Positions 1 through 11,915 of a stretch of 64,000 bases of DNA are shown in pieces. Origin of the DNA: Neckera pumila (Eukaryota > Streptophyta > Bryopsida > Hypnales > Neckeraceae); NCBI GenBank assembly GCA_963969595.1, contig OZ018408.1, positions 23,247,823 through 23,311,822 on the forward strand, given 5' to 3'. A program made the translations under genes and the position numbers. The stretch's first letter is position 1; each line of letters starts with the position of its first letter. The notes under the pieces were generated by a model, which saw only the letters and a list, made by a program, of their open reading frames with translations, was not told the origin of the DNA and searched no databases.

Positions 1-670
1 CTCATAGATTATATTTCTGTCTATTTAGAAAGCTTTGATTCATTTCATTTGGATTTGTTATGAGAAAGTTAGAGACATTCTTGTTTTTCGAGCAGTTAGA
101 GCATCTTTTTGAAAAAAATAACTTGTAGGATTAATTTCTGAATGCAATTTTTCAAATTTTTCAAATTTTTTTTCTTGCATGGTTTAGTTTACTTGCTTGA
201 ACAATCTCACCATTCGAATTAGTGAATTTTAATTCCATCTAAAATATATGAATATTTTAGATTTTCCTTCTATCTTGTATCTACTTCTACTTAATAATTT
301 TTCTTAATAATAAAAATTAAGTTTTTATGAATTTCTTTTTTGGATAGATTATCAACTCAGTTCTCCACTATAAACGTTTAAAGCTCAAAACTCTATAGTG
401 TAAAATATTTTAAGTTAAAAATGTTCAAAGTCAAAAAATCCAATCCCACAATGTGCTAAAAAAATTGTTTATTTCACTTTAAACATTGATATCTTGCAAT
501 CTATGCAGTCAAAAATTTTGAAATTTTTTCCACACATTCTCATACTGGTTAGGTATAAGATCCTACAGTTAGATGTGAAAAAAAAACATTTTTAATTTTT
601 TTTCACTCTTTGCTAAAAAGAAGTTGTTTTGGATGTTTTTGGGCAGAAAAAAGGCCTTGGCCTTTGGGGG
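1..670 (+). mobile_element. TTAA-bounded TIR element, subfamily A (left end outside window)
   Basis: The copy starts inside the element: its first bases match the middle of the complete copy at 19122-20029 (conserved stretch around a 'gaaagctttgattca' core). It ends with CTTTGGGGG, immediately followed by TTAA at 671-674. No coding capacity is seen. A reversed subfamily B copy lies directly beyond this TTAA, so the two form a composite. Confidence 0.75.
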
Positions 671-674
671 TTAA

Positions 675-1373
675 TCATTGCAGAAATCCAAGCAACTACC
701 CTTCACAAAGTCACATTTGTGTGAAAAAATGTCCAAAATGGTGGTTACTCTTTGGATTCATTCTTCAAGGCAAGTTGGCTACATGATTGAAAATTTTCAA
801 ATCATAGGAAAAAAATAGTAAGTAGAAAAAGGTAGATAATGACTCAAAATACAAAATTGTCAAGAATTTAATTATGGAATCAAAAAATGCCAATCCTAGT
901 GGTTGTAATGTTGTAATAAACATTATAAACCCAATATTTTTGGTTTTATTCAAAAGTATTGAAAATTGAGTTAGAGAGAGGACCTCAAAGTTTATTTTAC
1001 AGTAGAGATTCCATAACTACCCTCCAACTAAGAATCCTCATAACTTTTGACTCGTTAATCCAAATGGAATGGTTCAAAGCTTTCCAAGTATATATAAATC
1101 TATAAAACCAATTTTAAGTTTTAGTTTTTCAAAAAAGTGTTTTTGAAGAATTTTTTTGAGCTGCCCAGGCTGCCCGCCGAACGCGGAAAATTACATATCA
1201 TGCAATAACTTTTTACCCATAAAGTCAAAAGTTATGAAAATTGTTGGACCTTGAAGCTACTCCTTGGGCACATCTTATATGAAAATTTCAAAGAAAAAAA
1301 TTAAAATTTCCATTCGTAGTGAGCTACCCAAAATTGCTATGTTGCCAAAAAATGGTGTTTGGTCCTTTAGGGG
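675..1373 (-). mobile_element. TTAA-bounded TIR element, subfamily B, partial
   Basis: This stretch is collinear with the inner and right parts of 4517-5440: it shares the block around 'ggattcattcttcaaggc', the 'aaaagtatgaaaat'-type blocks, and a final GGTCCTTTAGGGG followed by TTAA at 1374-1377. About 230 bp of the other end are missing, and the subfamily A copy sits there instead. It is non-coding. Confidence 0.75.
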
Positions 1374-1505
1374 TTAAGCAATCATATTACATTAGTGCAA
1401 ATAAGATATTAGAGAATGATATGATAATGATGGATTCAATACTAAGACCTAGCTGTTAAAACTACCTTTGGGTCATCTTTAGGGTCTTTCATTAGATGAT
1501 ACTTG

Positions 1506-1775
1506 GGGGTCTTGGAGGGCCGTTTCAGGCCCGTTCCCTAATCTGCCCAGATTCAGTGAACGCCGGTACGGGGGTGTCAGAATTTTTTTTTTTTTTAAAT
1601 AAAAAATAAAAAAAACAAAATTTTTTACCAAAATATCATTTTAAGCAAAAAAATAAAAAAATTTCAAAAAATGACGTGGCAATCGCTATGCCACGTCAGC
1701 CAGCTGCTATTGCTGCGTTCCCACAGTCTGGGAACGCAGCAGACAGTAGGGGAACTCGGAGCCCTCCGAGACCCC
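1506..1775. mobile_element. Foldback/TIR element carrying ACGTGGC motif (family D variant)
   Basis: The ends are inverted: GGGTCTTGGAGGGC on the left and GCCCTCCGAGACCC on the right. The core has a perfect-looking hairpin 'gacgtggcaatcgctatgcc' continuing to 'acgtc', and a second one around 'gcgttcccacagtctgggaacgc'. A poly-A/T tract lies between. The layout (TIR, A/T tract, ACGTGG core) resembles 3188-3469 and 62088-62373, but the ends are only loosely alike, so family membership is an inference. Confidence 0.55.
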
Positions 1776-2115
1776 TGAATCTCATATAATGGAATAGTTT
1801 GCCAAAGAAATATAAATTCATACAGTTTGGTGAATTTTCCTTTCCTATATTTGGAAGCTTAAAAATAGTAGTCAATTTTTTTTTTGTTTATTTATAATAT
1901 TATAGGCTAATACTATTTTAATCTAGTTGATTAATTTGTGGTCTAAATTATTCTATTGTAATTTACATATTTATTTTAAGACTGATACTACATGAGGGCA
2001 AATGATATATTAGAAAATGATGTGGTAATGATGGGTTCATTATTAAAACCTAGCTCTTAAGTCTGCCTTAAGATCATTTTTGCGATCTTTGAATATGTCA
2101 TCAAGGAGACATTAA

Positions 2116-2692
2116 CCCCTAAAGGTCCAAGGCCATTTTTCTGTCAAAAATCACTCAAAATTGCTATTGTTGTTGCGTTCATCTAAAAGATTAGAAAAAA
2201 TATTTTTTTTCAGAAACTAACCATAGGATCTTGTACTACACTTTTTACGGACCCTATAATAAAAAATTTGTGATGTTTGACCGTACGGATTGAAAGATAT
2301 CAGCATTCAAAGTGAAGAAAAAAGTTTTTTCAAGAAGATGCTCTAATTGCCCAAAAAACAAGATGGTCCATAATTTTCTCATAAAAAATCCAAATGAAAT
2401 GAATCAAAGCTTTTCAAATAGGCAAAAATATAATCTATGAGGAAAAAAAATTAAAAAATTTAAAATAAATTTTTTGCAAAATTTTTTTGCTACCCCTTCT
2501 CCCCTATTTTGAACTTATTTGGGCATAACTTTTGCTCCCGGGCACCAATTGAAATAAAAATTACATTCCCCAAAAGCTAATAAGTTTTTCTATCTTATGG
2601 GAAAGTTTCCGAAAGTTTCATAAAAAATTGAGCTCATAGGAACCTGCCCAAAATCCATTTTGTCCCCCGTAGGGACATTGGGACTTTAGGTG
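2116..2692 (-). mobile_element. TTAA-bounded TIR element, subfamily A (577 bp)
   Basis: It is bounded by TTAA at 2112-2115 and 2693-2696. The left end is CCCCTAAAGGTCCAAGGCC and the right end is GGGACTTTAGGTG. It is the reverse orientation of 19122-20029 and about 330 bp shorter. The flanks join as 'gagacattaatccatatgg', matching the uninterrupted tandem unit near 4072 ('gagacataaaaccatatg'), which supports insertion at a single TTAA-like site. Confidence 0.85.
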
Positions 2693-3187
2693 TTAATCCA
2701 TATGGTTTGGTGAACTTTCCTTTCCTTTATTTGCAAGTTAAAAAGTACATATTTTCACAACAATGTGGCGAGTAGACCATTGTATTCTAGTATCCAAAAG
2801 TGGGACTGGTTGGCCTTTGAGGATAAAAGTTAGGAATTAACTCAGTACAAAGGATTAGCTCTTTACCTTCTCTTCCAAGGATTGACAAATTTCATTCTTA
2901 AATTCAATTTTTAAAGTAGCCAATTAGATGTTTTTGTTTATTCGTAGTGCCTTAAGCTAGCACAATTTTAGTCTAGTTCAATAACCTTTGGTGTATATTA
3001 TTCTAATGAAATCTATATTTTAATTTAAGGACTGATATTACATTAGTAGAAATAAGATATTAGAGAAGGGGTCAAGATTAAGACCTAGTTGTTAAAGACC
3101 TCCCGTTTGGGTCATCTTTGGAGTCTTTGAATAGGTCATTAAAGAGATATAAACCCATTTGGTTTGGCAAACTTTCCTTTCCTCTAT

Positions 3188-3469
3188 CATTACAAAAAAT
3201 ATGGGCCTCAACAAGGCCACTAAACCTGCCCCTCCCCCCTTCCTCCCCCGTGGTGATATTGTGGAAAAAAAAAATTTTGAAAATTGAAAATGTGACGTGG
3301 TCGCATTTTGACCACATCAGCACCACATCATTTTGAAAATATTTTTGATATTTTTTTTTGAAAAACAAAAATTCATTTTTTTTTTTTTTTTTTTTTTCGT
3401 AATTGAACCCCGCGGGTGCCGAAAATTAGGCACTTGCAATCTTGTTGAGGCCTGAAATTTTTTGTAATG
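3188..3469. mobile_element. Foldback/TIR element, family D (282 bp)
   Basis: Terminal inverted repeats begin CATTACAAAAAATATGGGCC and end GGCCTGAAATTTTTTGTAATG-type, with 'caacaagg/cttgttgagg' continuing inward. The core contains 'gacgtggtcgca' and long A/T tracts. It is inserted in a unit of the tandem array. The closest relative here is 62088-62373. No clear target duplication was found. Confidence 0.7.
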
Positions 3470-3922
3470 TTATAAGCTGAAAAGAATGTTTTTCTAACAA
3501 TGATGTGACAAATGGACTATTGCGTTCCAGTGTCCAAAGGTGAGGCCACCTTTGAAGTCTCAGGTTAAGAGTTCACCAAGTATAAAGTGTTAGCTCTTTA
3601 CCTTTGACTTTGTGAGTGGACCGATCTCTACTTGAATTGAATTTTTAAATTAGTTTTTAGACGTTTTTTTTGCCTATAATCCTTGTACTATAGACTAGCA
3701 CAATTTTAGTCTAGTTCAAGAACTTTTGGTATACATTATTCTAATGTAAGATATATATTAATCAAGGATGGATTGATCTCATTCTTAAATCAAAATTTTA
3801 AAATAGTAGTCAGACTCTACCACAATTTTTTTTTGTTTATTCATAGTGCTGTAGGCTAGCACAGTTTTAGTCTTGTTTAATAATCTGTGGTATAATATAT
3901 ATTATCCTAATATATATTATCC

Positions 3923-3948
3923 TAATATATATATATATATATATATAT
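3923..3948. repeat. (TA)n microsatellite
   Basis: A run of alternating T and A, preceded by two copies of 'atatattatccta'. Confidence 0.9.
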
Positions 3949-4516
3949 CAATGTAAGGAATTATTCTATATCAATGCAAAGAAGATATTCGAGAGTGATA
4001 TGATGGGTTCAATATTAAGAGCTAGCTCGTAATTGGATCATCTTTGGAGTGGCTTCAAATAGGTTATCAAGGAGACATAAAACCATATGATTTTCTGAAC
4101 TATCTTTTTTCTTATTTATGTCTTTCTAACACTGATGTGATGAGTGGACTATTGCATTCCAATGTCCAAGGGTGTGGTTGGTTGGCCTTTGAAAATATAG
4201 GGTAGGTGTTCACCAAGTACAATGTTATTTTGGTCTTGCTTGTTAGCATTGCATTTTCATGCAATTTTCAATTAAATATATCAAATTTCAACTTTAAAAT
4301 GCCAAAACTTCATTTTTGATAAAAAAAAATTAAGTTATATTTTATGTATTTATACACAAATGCATTGATGATTGTTTATGATGAATTTTCAAAATTCAAT
4401 AGCTTAGATACTAGGAAACATCCTCATGCACATCTTTCATGTAGAAAAAATATCATTAACCCTATAAGATTGTTTGGAAGGTTTGATGGATAATTTCATT
4501 GTAGAAACAAATTTAA

Positions 4517-5440
4517 CCCCTAAAGTTCGTTGACTATGTTCTCACCAAAAAAATGCTTCAAAATTGCCATTTCTAATACTAGTATCAAATTTTTGAAAAG
4601 TATCACTTTTGGACATACGTAACTGTAAGATCTTGTAGTACTCTAGTTTGAGAAGATGTGGAAAAAAATTTCATAAATTTCCACCTTGTAGATTGCAAAA
4701 TATTAGAATTTGAAGTGGCAAAAGTTTTTTTTTTGCCCTCCAAAAAAACGGTCAGCTGCACTTTACAAGGTCAAATCGTTGTGAAATAAATTCCAAAATG
4801 GTTGTGCTTCTTTGGATTCATTCTTCAAGGCGAGATGACTACATGCTTGAAAATTTTCAGATCATTTGGAATTGTACAACATATAGAAAAAAATCATAAA
4901 TAGAAAGAAGTAGAGAATGATTTAAAATACTAAATTGTTGAGAATTTTGTTTTAGAATTGAAAAGTGCCAATCCCAATGGTTGAAATGTTGTCATAAACA
5001 ATCTACATCCTATTATTTTATTTTTTCAAAAATATTGAAAATTGAGTATAATAAACAAATCCTAGGTTTATTTTAGAGTAGAGAATCCATGATTGCCTGC
5101 AAACTAAAACTTCTCATAACTTTTGACTCATTGATCAAAATGGAATGTTTCAAAGCTTTCCATGTATATGTAACTCTAATAAACCAATTTCAATTTTTTA
5201 TTTTTAGAAAAAGTGATTTTTTCTAATCTGCCTAGACTGCCCAAGTTGAGAAACAAACTATATATCATGCAATAACTTTTGACTTGTATTTCCAAATGTC
5301 ATGAAATTTAGTGCATAGGAAAGATATTCCTTGTTCCCACCTTCCATTAAAAATTTTGCCTAAAATATGCAAATCTCTAGTCATACATACCTGCCCAAAA
5401 TTTATATGTTGCCAAAAAACACGTGTTGGTCCTTTAGGAG
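4517..5440 (-). mobile_element. TTAA-bounded TIR element, subfamily B (924 bp)
   Basis: TTAA lies at 4513-4516 and 5441-5444. The left end is CCCCTAAAGTTCGTTGACTA and the right end GGTCCTTTAGGAG. It aligns in reverse along its length with 35031-35942, including the subterminal block around 'gatcttgtagtac' and the 'agttgcaataactttt'-type block. No ORF encodes a recognisable transposase, so it is a non-autonomous element. Confidence 0.85.
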
Positions 5441-5444
5441 TTAA

Positions 5445-5929
5445 GAATGTACCTACTGGTTCAATAATTAGAGTATTTTGGTTACTACTTAGGTCATTGA
5501 AGGCTATATCTTTTGAAGGTTAAGTAACAAAAGTTTAATCTATTGAAGATTCAATGTTGGCTTGTCGTGTGACAAAATTTTGAAATTAGATATTTTTATA
5601 TTGTAACTAGATTCATAAACATATTTTGACATGTTGATAGTCATCTACTAGTTTCTTAGAGCATTGCCACTTGCTTGCTGAAAAATCCGGAAATTAACAA
5701 ATTTTGGATGAAAAATGCTCAATTAATACTTGGATTTTTCCTTCCATTCTCTTTGCTACATGAAGTAAATTTTTTTGCCAGGTTAGGCACCTCCTATAAA
5801 TCCAACATTTCTTCTACAAATGATTTTTTGGTATCATAAATATTGAAGGTTCTTTTTATCTTGGCACTCTAGAATTATACTTACAATAGTAAGTTGTATA
5901 GGTGGGGGTACTAAGAACATCTCTTTTTG
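5445..5929. other. Unassigned intergenic DNA
   Basis: AT-rich sequence. I see no ORF, RNA gene or repeat structure I can support. Confidence 0.5.
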
Positions 5930-6690
5930 TGCACTAAAAGTCTATCTTGCCAAAACATTAGGCCATTCTTTTGGCCACAATCCACTTTGCATGAGGTTTG
6001 ATTTATAGAGAATTCAATGTCTTATCAATTGAAAGAGTTGAAAAGTATCTTGAGGGAACCAATAGGAAGTTTTGGGGTTCAATTAGTTTCCAAAACAAAG
6101 GCTATGAAAAATTGGATTCAATTTTAGATTCGATAAAATATGCTAGTTGAAAGTGTTGACTTTGTAACCGTGGGGTTTGGATCTCTAGGGTTTTTGTTTT
6201 AACAAAGATAAAACTCAATGTAGGTTGTTGGTCAATACACACCTCCAAAGTCCAGTATAATGAGTTCATAATTGCCAAGACTTCTATATGTTTAGAGACT
6301 TTTAACTCTCAAAGGCAACATCTATAGTTATTTTTTAAAACATCATTTTGCAAGTACCTACAAATGTGCTTTTTTGTATTTATTTTTGTTTACGATTTGT
6401 TTACTTGTTTTCTATTACTTATTAAAATTTGAAGTTATTTTGGAAAAATTTGAAATTATCTTTAATTTCTGGATAAAAAAGTGAAATCAAATGCAATATA
6501 TGATCAAAAAGTTTGAAAATCCGTCCATATGTTTATATTGTAGTTTGAAACATCATGGTGCATTTTTTATTATGTCATTCTAAAATTAGAAAATCAACAC
6601 TCCACAATTGCAAATTCATCTTTTCAAATTAGTGGTCAATATTTCAAAAAAATTTAACATTTTAAATAGCATTATAAATTATCAATCGAA
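5930..6690 (-). repeat. Dispersed repeat E, reversed copy
   Basis: The reverse complement of 6150-6320 matches 33780-33950 closely (shared 'aaaagtctct', 'gaagtcttggcaa', 'tatgaactc', 'tattgacca' and 'ggttacaaa' blocks in the same order). A third copy is at 35950-36560. The boundaries are approximate and no ends typical of a named superfamily are visible. Confidence 0.6.
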
Positions 6691-7447
6691 GAATACCAAT
6701 GAAAAATTGATTATCAATTGAAGTCTAATTCTTTCAAGCTCCAAAATCCGTGTAATAATTTCCATTGCCAAAATATCTTGACCCTGATACAGGGCCTTGA
6801 AACTACTAGTTGGGCATGATTGGTGGTGCGGAGAGCAACAAAGCCCTACTTACTTTAGAAAAAACTATAAAACTAAAAATTGCACCTATTCATCCAATAC
6901 AGTAGTGTTCAAGTAATAGTTAGATTGTGTAGATACCCTTTCTCACTTATCAATTTCCTTATTATCAAATCTATATGTAACTTCTTTGTGAAATAATATA
7001 GTTTGAGAGTTCTGAGTGAAGTTTAATTAGGGTGTCTATTAGATAAGATTTGGTGAAAGAGGTCTAGGTGTAGCATCCCTATCTAAAATTTAGTTTGAGA
7101 AGAAAATATAGGTCTAAGAGAATTGTGATGGTATTGTTCAAGAACACAAATTTGAACCAAGAGTTGACATTTATTTTAAATATATATTAAAATTTGGTAT
7201 CTTCAATAACCCGATTTTATTTATTCCAAGTCAAGACAATAAAAATTTAATTTGGGAAATTGAATGACAAAGATTCAAATTTGAGTGCAATCATCATTAT
7301 TAAAAGGATAAAAGTGTTCTACACCATAAATGACAAAAGACACCATATAATCACTCTACGTTTATCAAATTCTTTATTTTTTTTAGATAGAGATCAATAA
7401 GATACATGTGTCTCATCCTTCTACATTGTTCACCAAAGATAATATAT
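6691..7447. other. Unassigned intergenic DNA
   Basis: AT-rich. Nothing coding and no structured repeat that I can support. Confidence 0.5.
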
Positions 7448-7714
7448 GTACAGTGCCATCTAAAAAGTAAAGTAACCTTTGTGAAGTTTTTGCATAAACA
7501 AGAAAATACTAAACCCATTCGTTTATTGAATATAGCTGATAATTTTTGAGCAAGTGACTCATCGTTACATTCCTCAAAATATCAACTTCCCAAATCCAAA
7601 GAAATCTTCTTTAGATCAACTTGCTAATTTGAGCTAGGAGATAGAATGTAAAAAGATCACCATGCAATATAGTCACAAAGGTTACCTCACTTTCTAGATG
7701 GCACTATACTGTAC
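7448..7714. mobile_element. TIR MITE (267 bp)
   Basis: Terminal inverted repeats of about 37 bp: the left begins GTACAGTGCCATCTAAAAAG and the right is the reverse complement of GTACAGTATAGTGCCATCTA, both continuing into a shared 'gtaacctttgtga'. The interior is non-coding. I found no convincing target duplication, so the superfamily is undetermined. Confidence 0.7.
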
Positions 7715-8650
7715 AGTACATGGGTTAATTGTGCTATGTAAAGGGAATTTCTACACCCTATAATTAGTAATTGTTCTTGACAGAAACCTTAGTAAGAGAT
7801 GCTTTGTGGTTGGGGCAAAACCTGCCAAGAAAATCAAAGAATATTCAGGGAAGCTCTTATTGAATGTCATTCAACTGCGTAACATTTGAATTACTGAGGA
7901 AATGGAAGGCTTAAATTAATTGTACTCAAAGTGATGTAAAGGTTCAATTCAATTCATAAAAGAGGCAAAAAAAAACAAAGGAAAACTTGGTAGTTTTAAT
8001 GAACTGAAAACCGCTACTCATTTAACTTACTGTATTCTTTCACTTGTTAGCGAGTGGTTTAAGCACAACTTGGCTGAATGTCTATAAAAACTAATCTTGA
8101 AATGAAAATGGGTTATGTAATGTCGTCTACAGTACAGTAGTCTAGACACTCGCATTGAGGCGCACAAGAAATCACATAAGAAATTCACAGCAACACAATT
8201 TGATCTAAACATAAATCCCTAATCTGCCCAAAGATCTCTCCACAACTCAAGGTAGGATCACTCATAACCGAGCATGTTTCCCAAAGCATGCCCTTCAAAA
8301 TCCACATATAAGATGTTAGTTGCACAATGTGCAACATGAGGACGTTGAAATTAGAAAAATATGTCAATTCAACCTCCACCTCTTTAGTTGCAAAATGTCT
8401 TTGCAAAATTAACAAAATGAGAGCGATTTTCAGTGGTCCTACTTATATATGCACGATTTTCAGTGGTCCTACTTATATATGTCCCCAAAGTCAAACTCCT
8501 ACGTACATCGGAATGCATGAAGTAAGGCACATAGAGTACTCTATCTTAAACCTTGTTACAAGAGTCCATATGCTACTCACCTATCGCATGATCAAGGGTG
8601 GACATCCGAAGCATAAAGTAAGGCATGACCAAAGGCACTGTAACAATGTC
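7715..8650. other. Intergenic DNA downstream of the LRR gene
   Basis: No supported feature. A 28 bp unit 'gattttcagtggtcctactt' plus 'atatatg' is directly repeated near 8424-8480. The 162-codon plus-strand ORF here runs through a MITE and into the LRR gene's antisense, and is taken as spurious. Confidence 0.5.
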
Positions 8651-8731
8651 CTCCCTCTGTTTCTAAATAATACCAGCGTTTCATTTGTAAAACATAAAGG
8701 AAACACTGGTATTATTCAGAAACAGAGGGAG
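8651..8731. mobile_element. Short Stowaway-like palindromic MITE in the LRR gene 3' flank
   Basis: An 81 bp near-perfect palindrome. The left arm starts CTCCCTCTGTTTCTAAATAA and the right arm ends with its complement, 'cagaaacagagggag'. CTCCCTC ends are the hallmark of plant Stowaway/mariner MITEs. The expected TA duplication is seen only on the right (TA after GGGAG). It lies 90-170 bp beyond the LRR stop codon, so it is probably within the 3'UTR or terminator region and could fold in the transcript. Confidence 0.75.
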
Positions 8732-8819
8732 TATTTACAAAAAGAAAACTTGGATGCTTCCTCTTCGTTACAATTCTTCCCCTTCTTTGTGGGAGATTGT
8801 GAAGAAGTGGAATAAATTG

Positions 8820-11800
8820 TTACTTGTCAGCGAGATGAAGATCCACGCCTTCGTCAAAACCACGGGAGTTTATGATTACATTGGCATCCAGTTGCTTGTC
8901 GTGCTTTCGTTTCCTTCGATTTTCATACCCTTCAAAGCCTTCCATCTTCAAAGAGACAATCCCACCAAAAACACAGGTTTCAACACATGGACAACACAAT
9001 GCCCCATAGATACATCACAGACAAAAAGTAATCCTAATCTGAGACGGAAAGTTTTAGGAGGCTACTGACCTGATGCAGTTGCTCAGCAGCAATAAGTGTC
9101 CCATGCAGCATAAGGGTTTGTAATACCGTACAGTCCCGTAGTAGCCGTGAGGGGAGCTGATTATCATAAACAGATTCATATTAGTTTTAAGGTTGCTGAG
9201 AAAATGTGGAAAATAGAGCAACCTTGAGCCAGACTAGATTGAACAAGTCAAAGCAAAAATCTTGAGATAACAAGCGTCAACTTTAAACCAACATCGCGCG
9301 CAACTGGGGAAGAGAGGACAAGCTTAAAATCATGCATTTTGTGACACCTTATGATGCATTGGGGTAACAATTGTCCAATCCACCTGAAACTGGAAGCCTG
9401 AGATAGTGTTGATGAGTGCCAGAGAGGCCAGCAAAGGTCAGACAAGAGAATCACCTGCTTCAATTTCTGATTACTCAAGATGAGGGTTTTCAAGTGCGAC
9501 AAGCTGGAGACGGACTCGGGGAGTTCCTGGATCAGGTTGTCTGGCAACGTAGACTATTGTTAGTTCCTTGCTTCAGTTAAGTACACAATTACACTAACAT
9601 GACTGTACATTGAGAGAGCGGAATAGTACAGCACTGCTGGACAAAAAGTGATTACAAATTGCTAGAAGGGATTTGTGATTTACCATTTCCAACAAGCTCT
9701 TCTAAAGACTTGCAGTTGCCAATTGACTCAGGAAGTGTTTCAAGACGATTTGCACTCACATCCAACTGTATCAGCTGCAGTCCAAGAAAGTTTTTAGATA
9801 CCAAAGTAATGATGATGAAACACTCAACAAGTATACTAATCCTTACCATGAAATACTCTTGCTACTATTTAACGTATAAACTGAGACCATGCCAAACATG
9901 TCAATGGTCATACACGCCTTAAGAAATTAGATGCGATGCTCATACTGTACTGTACATTGGGGAGGTTTCCAAGAGTGGAGGGCAATGACTTCAGGTTGTT
10001 GCGAGATATTGACAAACGCTCAAGCCGCTGCAGTTGTCCGACTGCAAACGAAGAATGAAGCATGCGTGAGTTCATTCCCAGAACGAAATATCGTTTACTT
10101 GAGGGCTTTCCTTGAGTAAATTACAACAGATAAGTTGGAGAAAAACTTCTGAAACGTATTTCTAATGTAACATGATAGCCAAAAGTAAATGGACTAGTCA
10201 CGACCTCGAGATATCAAGAACAGTACGAACGGCATCTGTAAACTTTCAGTAAAAGCAAGAGCAATCGCAGAGTTGCGGATGTTTTGGTAAGTAACCTTCT
10301 TCCGGAAGCAGACTGAGCCGGTTTGAATCAAGCGTAAGAATCTTAAGCGATCGAAGTTTGCCGATTGTGGATGGCAGTGTCTCCAACAAATTCTCCCCTA
10401 GGATCTGTATACATTCACCCTCTTCATATGTGAGCAAACAAAAGACATAATTGTTCTGGAAGTACTAATGGTCAAAACACAGAAGCACACAAGCAAACTC
10501 AGAAATATCAACTCCAAAAACAAAATGCCCGTTCAATTCTCCTCGCCCTGCATAACAATTTACAGAAAACCAATTCTTACCAATCTTTGAAGGTTGACAA
10601 AATTCCCAATCTCTTCTGGGATTACTCCTGCAATTAGGAACAGAAACAAGACAGAATCTGAGATACAAGCATCATACGTGAATTACGAAATGCAGTACAA
10701 GGCTTGTAGCATAACATTGTAGTGCAACATAGACTTTGCAGCCCTTGCAAAGGAATCTTGAGCACTAAAATATTGAGGAAATAGCCCACTTCCGTGAAAA
10801 TTTATTCCATTGTTAGACAAGCAGTAACGAGTGCACGTACAAATATGCTGACCACGGAAAGAACAAATTGGAAACAATAATTCAAATGTGAGCCACACAG
10901 ACTTTGAACCATAAATTGAGCTCAAGATTGTGCACAACAAGGATCTAAATTCCTTTCCTTGGCTCACTGTTCATCCATTCCAAGGGTGTTCAGGCAGCTC
11001 CTCAAGAATGTTGCATTCTCATCTTAATAGGAAAGAACAAGGAATTTTATTTTCTTGTTGCCCCATCAAAAATCAAAACAACCATTGACAGTTCTAGGCA
11101 TCACATGGCCACATACCTAATTTATTGTGAGTGGCATCCAAGGTTCGCACGGAAGCACTTATATTCACCACATCAATGGGCAAAACCTGCATTACAGAAA
11201 AGAAAACCCGATTCATACATAAAATAAATATGCGCAATTGTGCATAACCTCTGCATAACCTCTTTACTGTGCATAATTCTGCAAAAGCACACTCAAACCA
11301 TTTTATAATCCCCTTTTCAAGAATCCAGATATCTTGCAAACTTGTCACCCTCTCATTGACAGTAGCACACTTGTCACACATTCAAACAAAATCATATTGA
11401 AGAACTTGGAACCTTAGATTAAAAGAGGATTGTGAGTACTAACAGAATCTCCTAACCCTAGATTTGAATACTCCTTTTATTGTGCATAATTCCACAAACG
11501 TGCACTCAAACCTCTTTAAAATCCCCTTCTCAAAAATCTAGAAGTAACTTGCAAACTCACGACACTTGTCACACATTCAAACTGAATTATATTAAAAACT
11601 CTGGAACTTATCCTAGATTAAAAGAGGATTGCATGTACTAGCAGAATCTCCTAACCCTAGATTCCAGAGAGAAAACACACAAACCTTTAGATTAGAATCT
11701 CGAAGGGCGACAATACCAGTACTGCGCCATCGAATTGCCCTGTCCGCTTTGTTCGCTTTGTTTACTACTGTCCTGTTGTTCGCTTTGTCCGCTTTGTGTC

Positions 11801-11831
11801 CTCCAACAGACTTGGCCTGGCAACAACCCAT
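8820..11831 (-). CDS. Leucine-rich-repeat protein with MGCC lipid-anchor N-terminus (9 exons, 282 aa)
   Basis: Exons, 5' to 3' on the minus strand: 11831-11685, 11186-11117, 10627-10581, 10404-10296, 10041-9956, 9774-9684, 9540-9455, 9156-9070, 8945-8820. All junctions are GT-AG and keep the frame. The MGCC start suggests N-myristoylation at Gly2 and S-acylation at Cys3/Cys4, hence a membrane-bound cytosolic protein. A basic spacer leads to RWRSTGIVALRDSNLK, shared with plant MGC-type LRR proteins (LRRC57-like). Residues 62-230 form about seven 23-residue repeats, for example LIQLDVSANRLETLPESIG at 154-172. The C-terminus, MEGFEGYENRRKRKHDKQLD followed by DEGVDL, matches the conserved tail of this family. 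Such proteins are scaffolds with no known enzymatic activity. The gene looks intact. Its upstream region is duplicated in front of the BOU gene. Intron 1 has a tandem duplication and exon 8 lacks the usual HGNPI (it reads HGTLI). Confidence 0.93.
11268..11669. repeat. Two-unit tandem duplication in LRR intron 1 (~213 bp period)
   Basis: 'tgtgcataattct' at 11268 and 'tgtgcataattcc' at 11481 begin two units. Both continue through 'cactcaaacc', 'cttgtcacacattcaaac', 'gattaaaagaggattg' and 'agaatctcctaaccctaga'. The second unit runs up to the 5' splice site of exon 1, so the donor context lies in duplicated sequence. Confidence 0.8.
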
Positions 11832-11915
11832 CGATTCAGGGCTCGGTCTCAGGCTCCGAAATTAATTCAAACGCATTCGACCTTGCGTACCGATCTAGAA
11901 GGCAAGGGGTTCCAT

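Larger units (their letters stand above)
1381..4240. repeat. Decayed tandem array, roughly 0.65-1 kb units, with nested insertions
   Basis: The same ordered blocks recur about four times. One block is 'gtttattcatagtgctgtaggctagcac' followed by 'ttttagtctagtt' (near 1890, 2935, 3665, 3835). A second is 'gatattagagaatgatatga' plus 'aagacctagct' (near 1405, 2010, 3055, 3985). A third is 'ccatatggtttggtgaa' plus 'ctttccttt' (near 1820, 2700, 3155, 4085). Units are interrupted by a TTAA element (2116-2692) and by foldback elements (near 1506-1775 and 3188-3469). No ORF of interest is present. Sister units provide unoccupied sites for the insertions. Confidence 0.7.

Noticed and set aside
8327..8815. 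162-codon plus-strand ORF
   Set aside because: It runs through an 81 bp palindromic MITE and a local direct repeat beside the antisense of the LRR gene, and shows no domain.
9248..9454. Continuation of LRR exon 7 reading frame, or an extra exon reading ASSFRWIGQLLPQCII
   Set aside because: Splicing exon 7 directly to 9156 gives LKQLPSRLLRDCTVLQTLML, the expected LRR sequence, and then the conserved family C-terminus. The alternative gives no LRR pattern and loses that tail.
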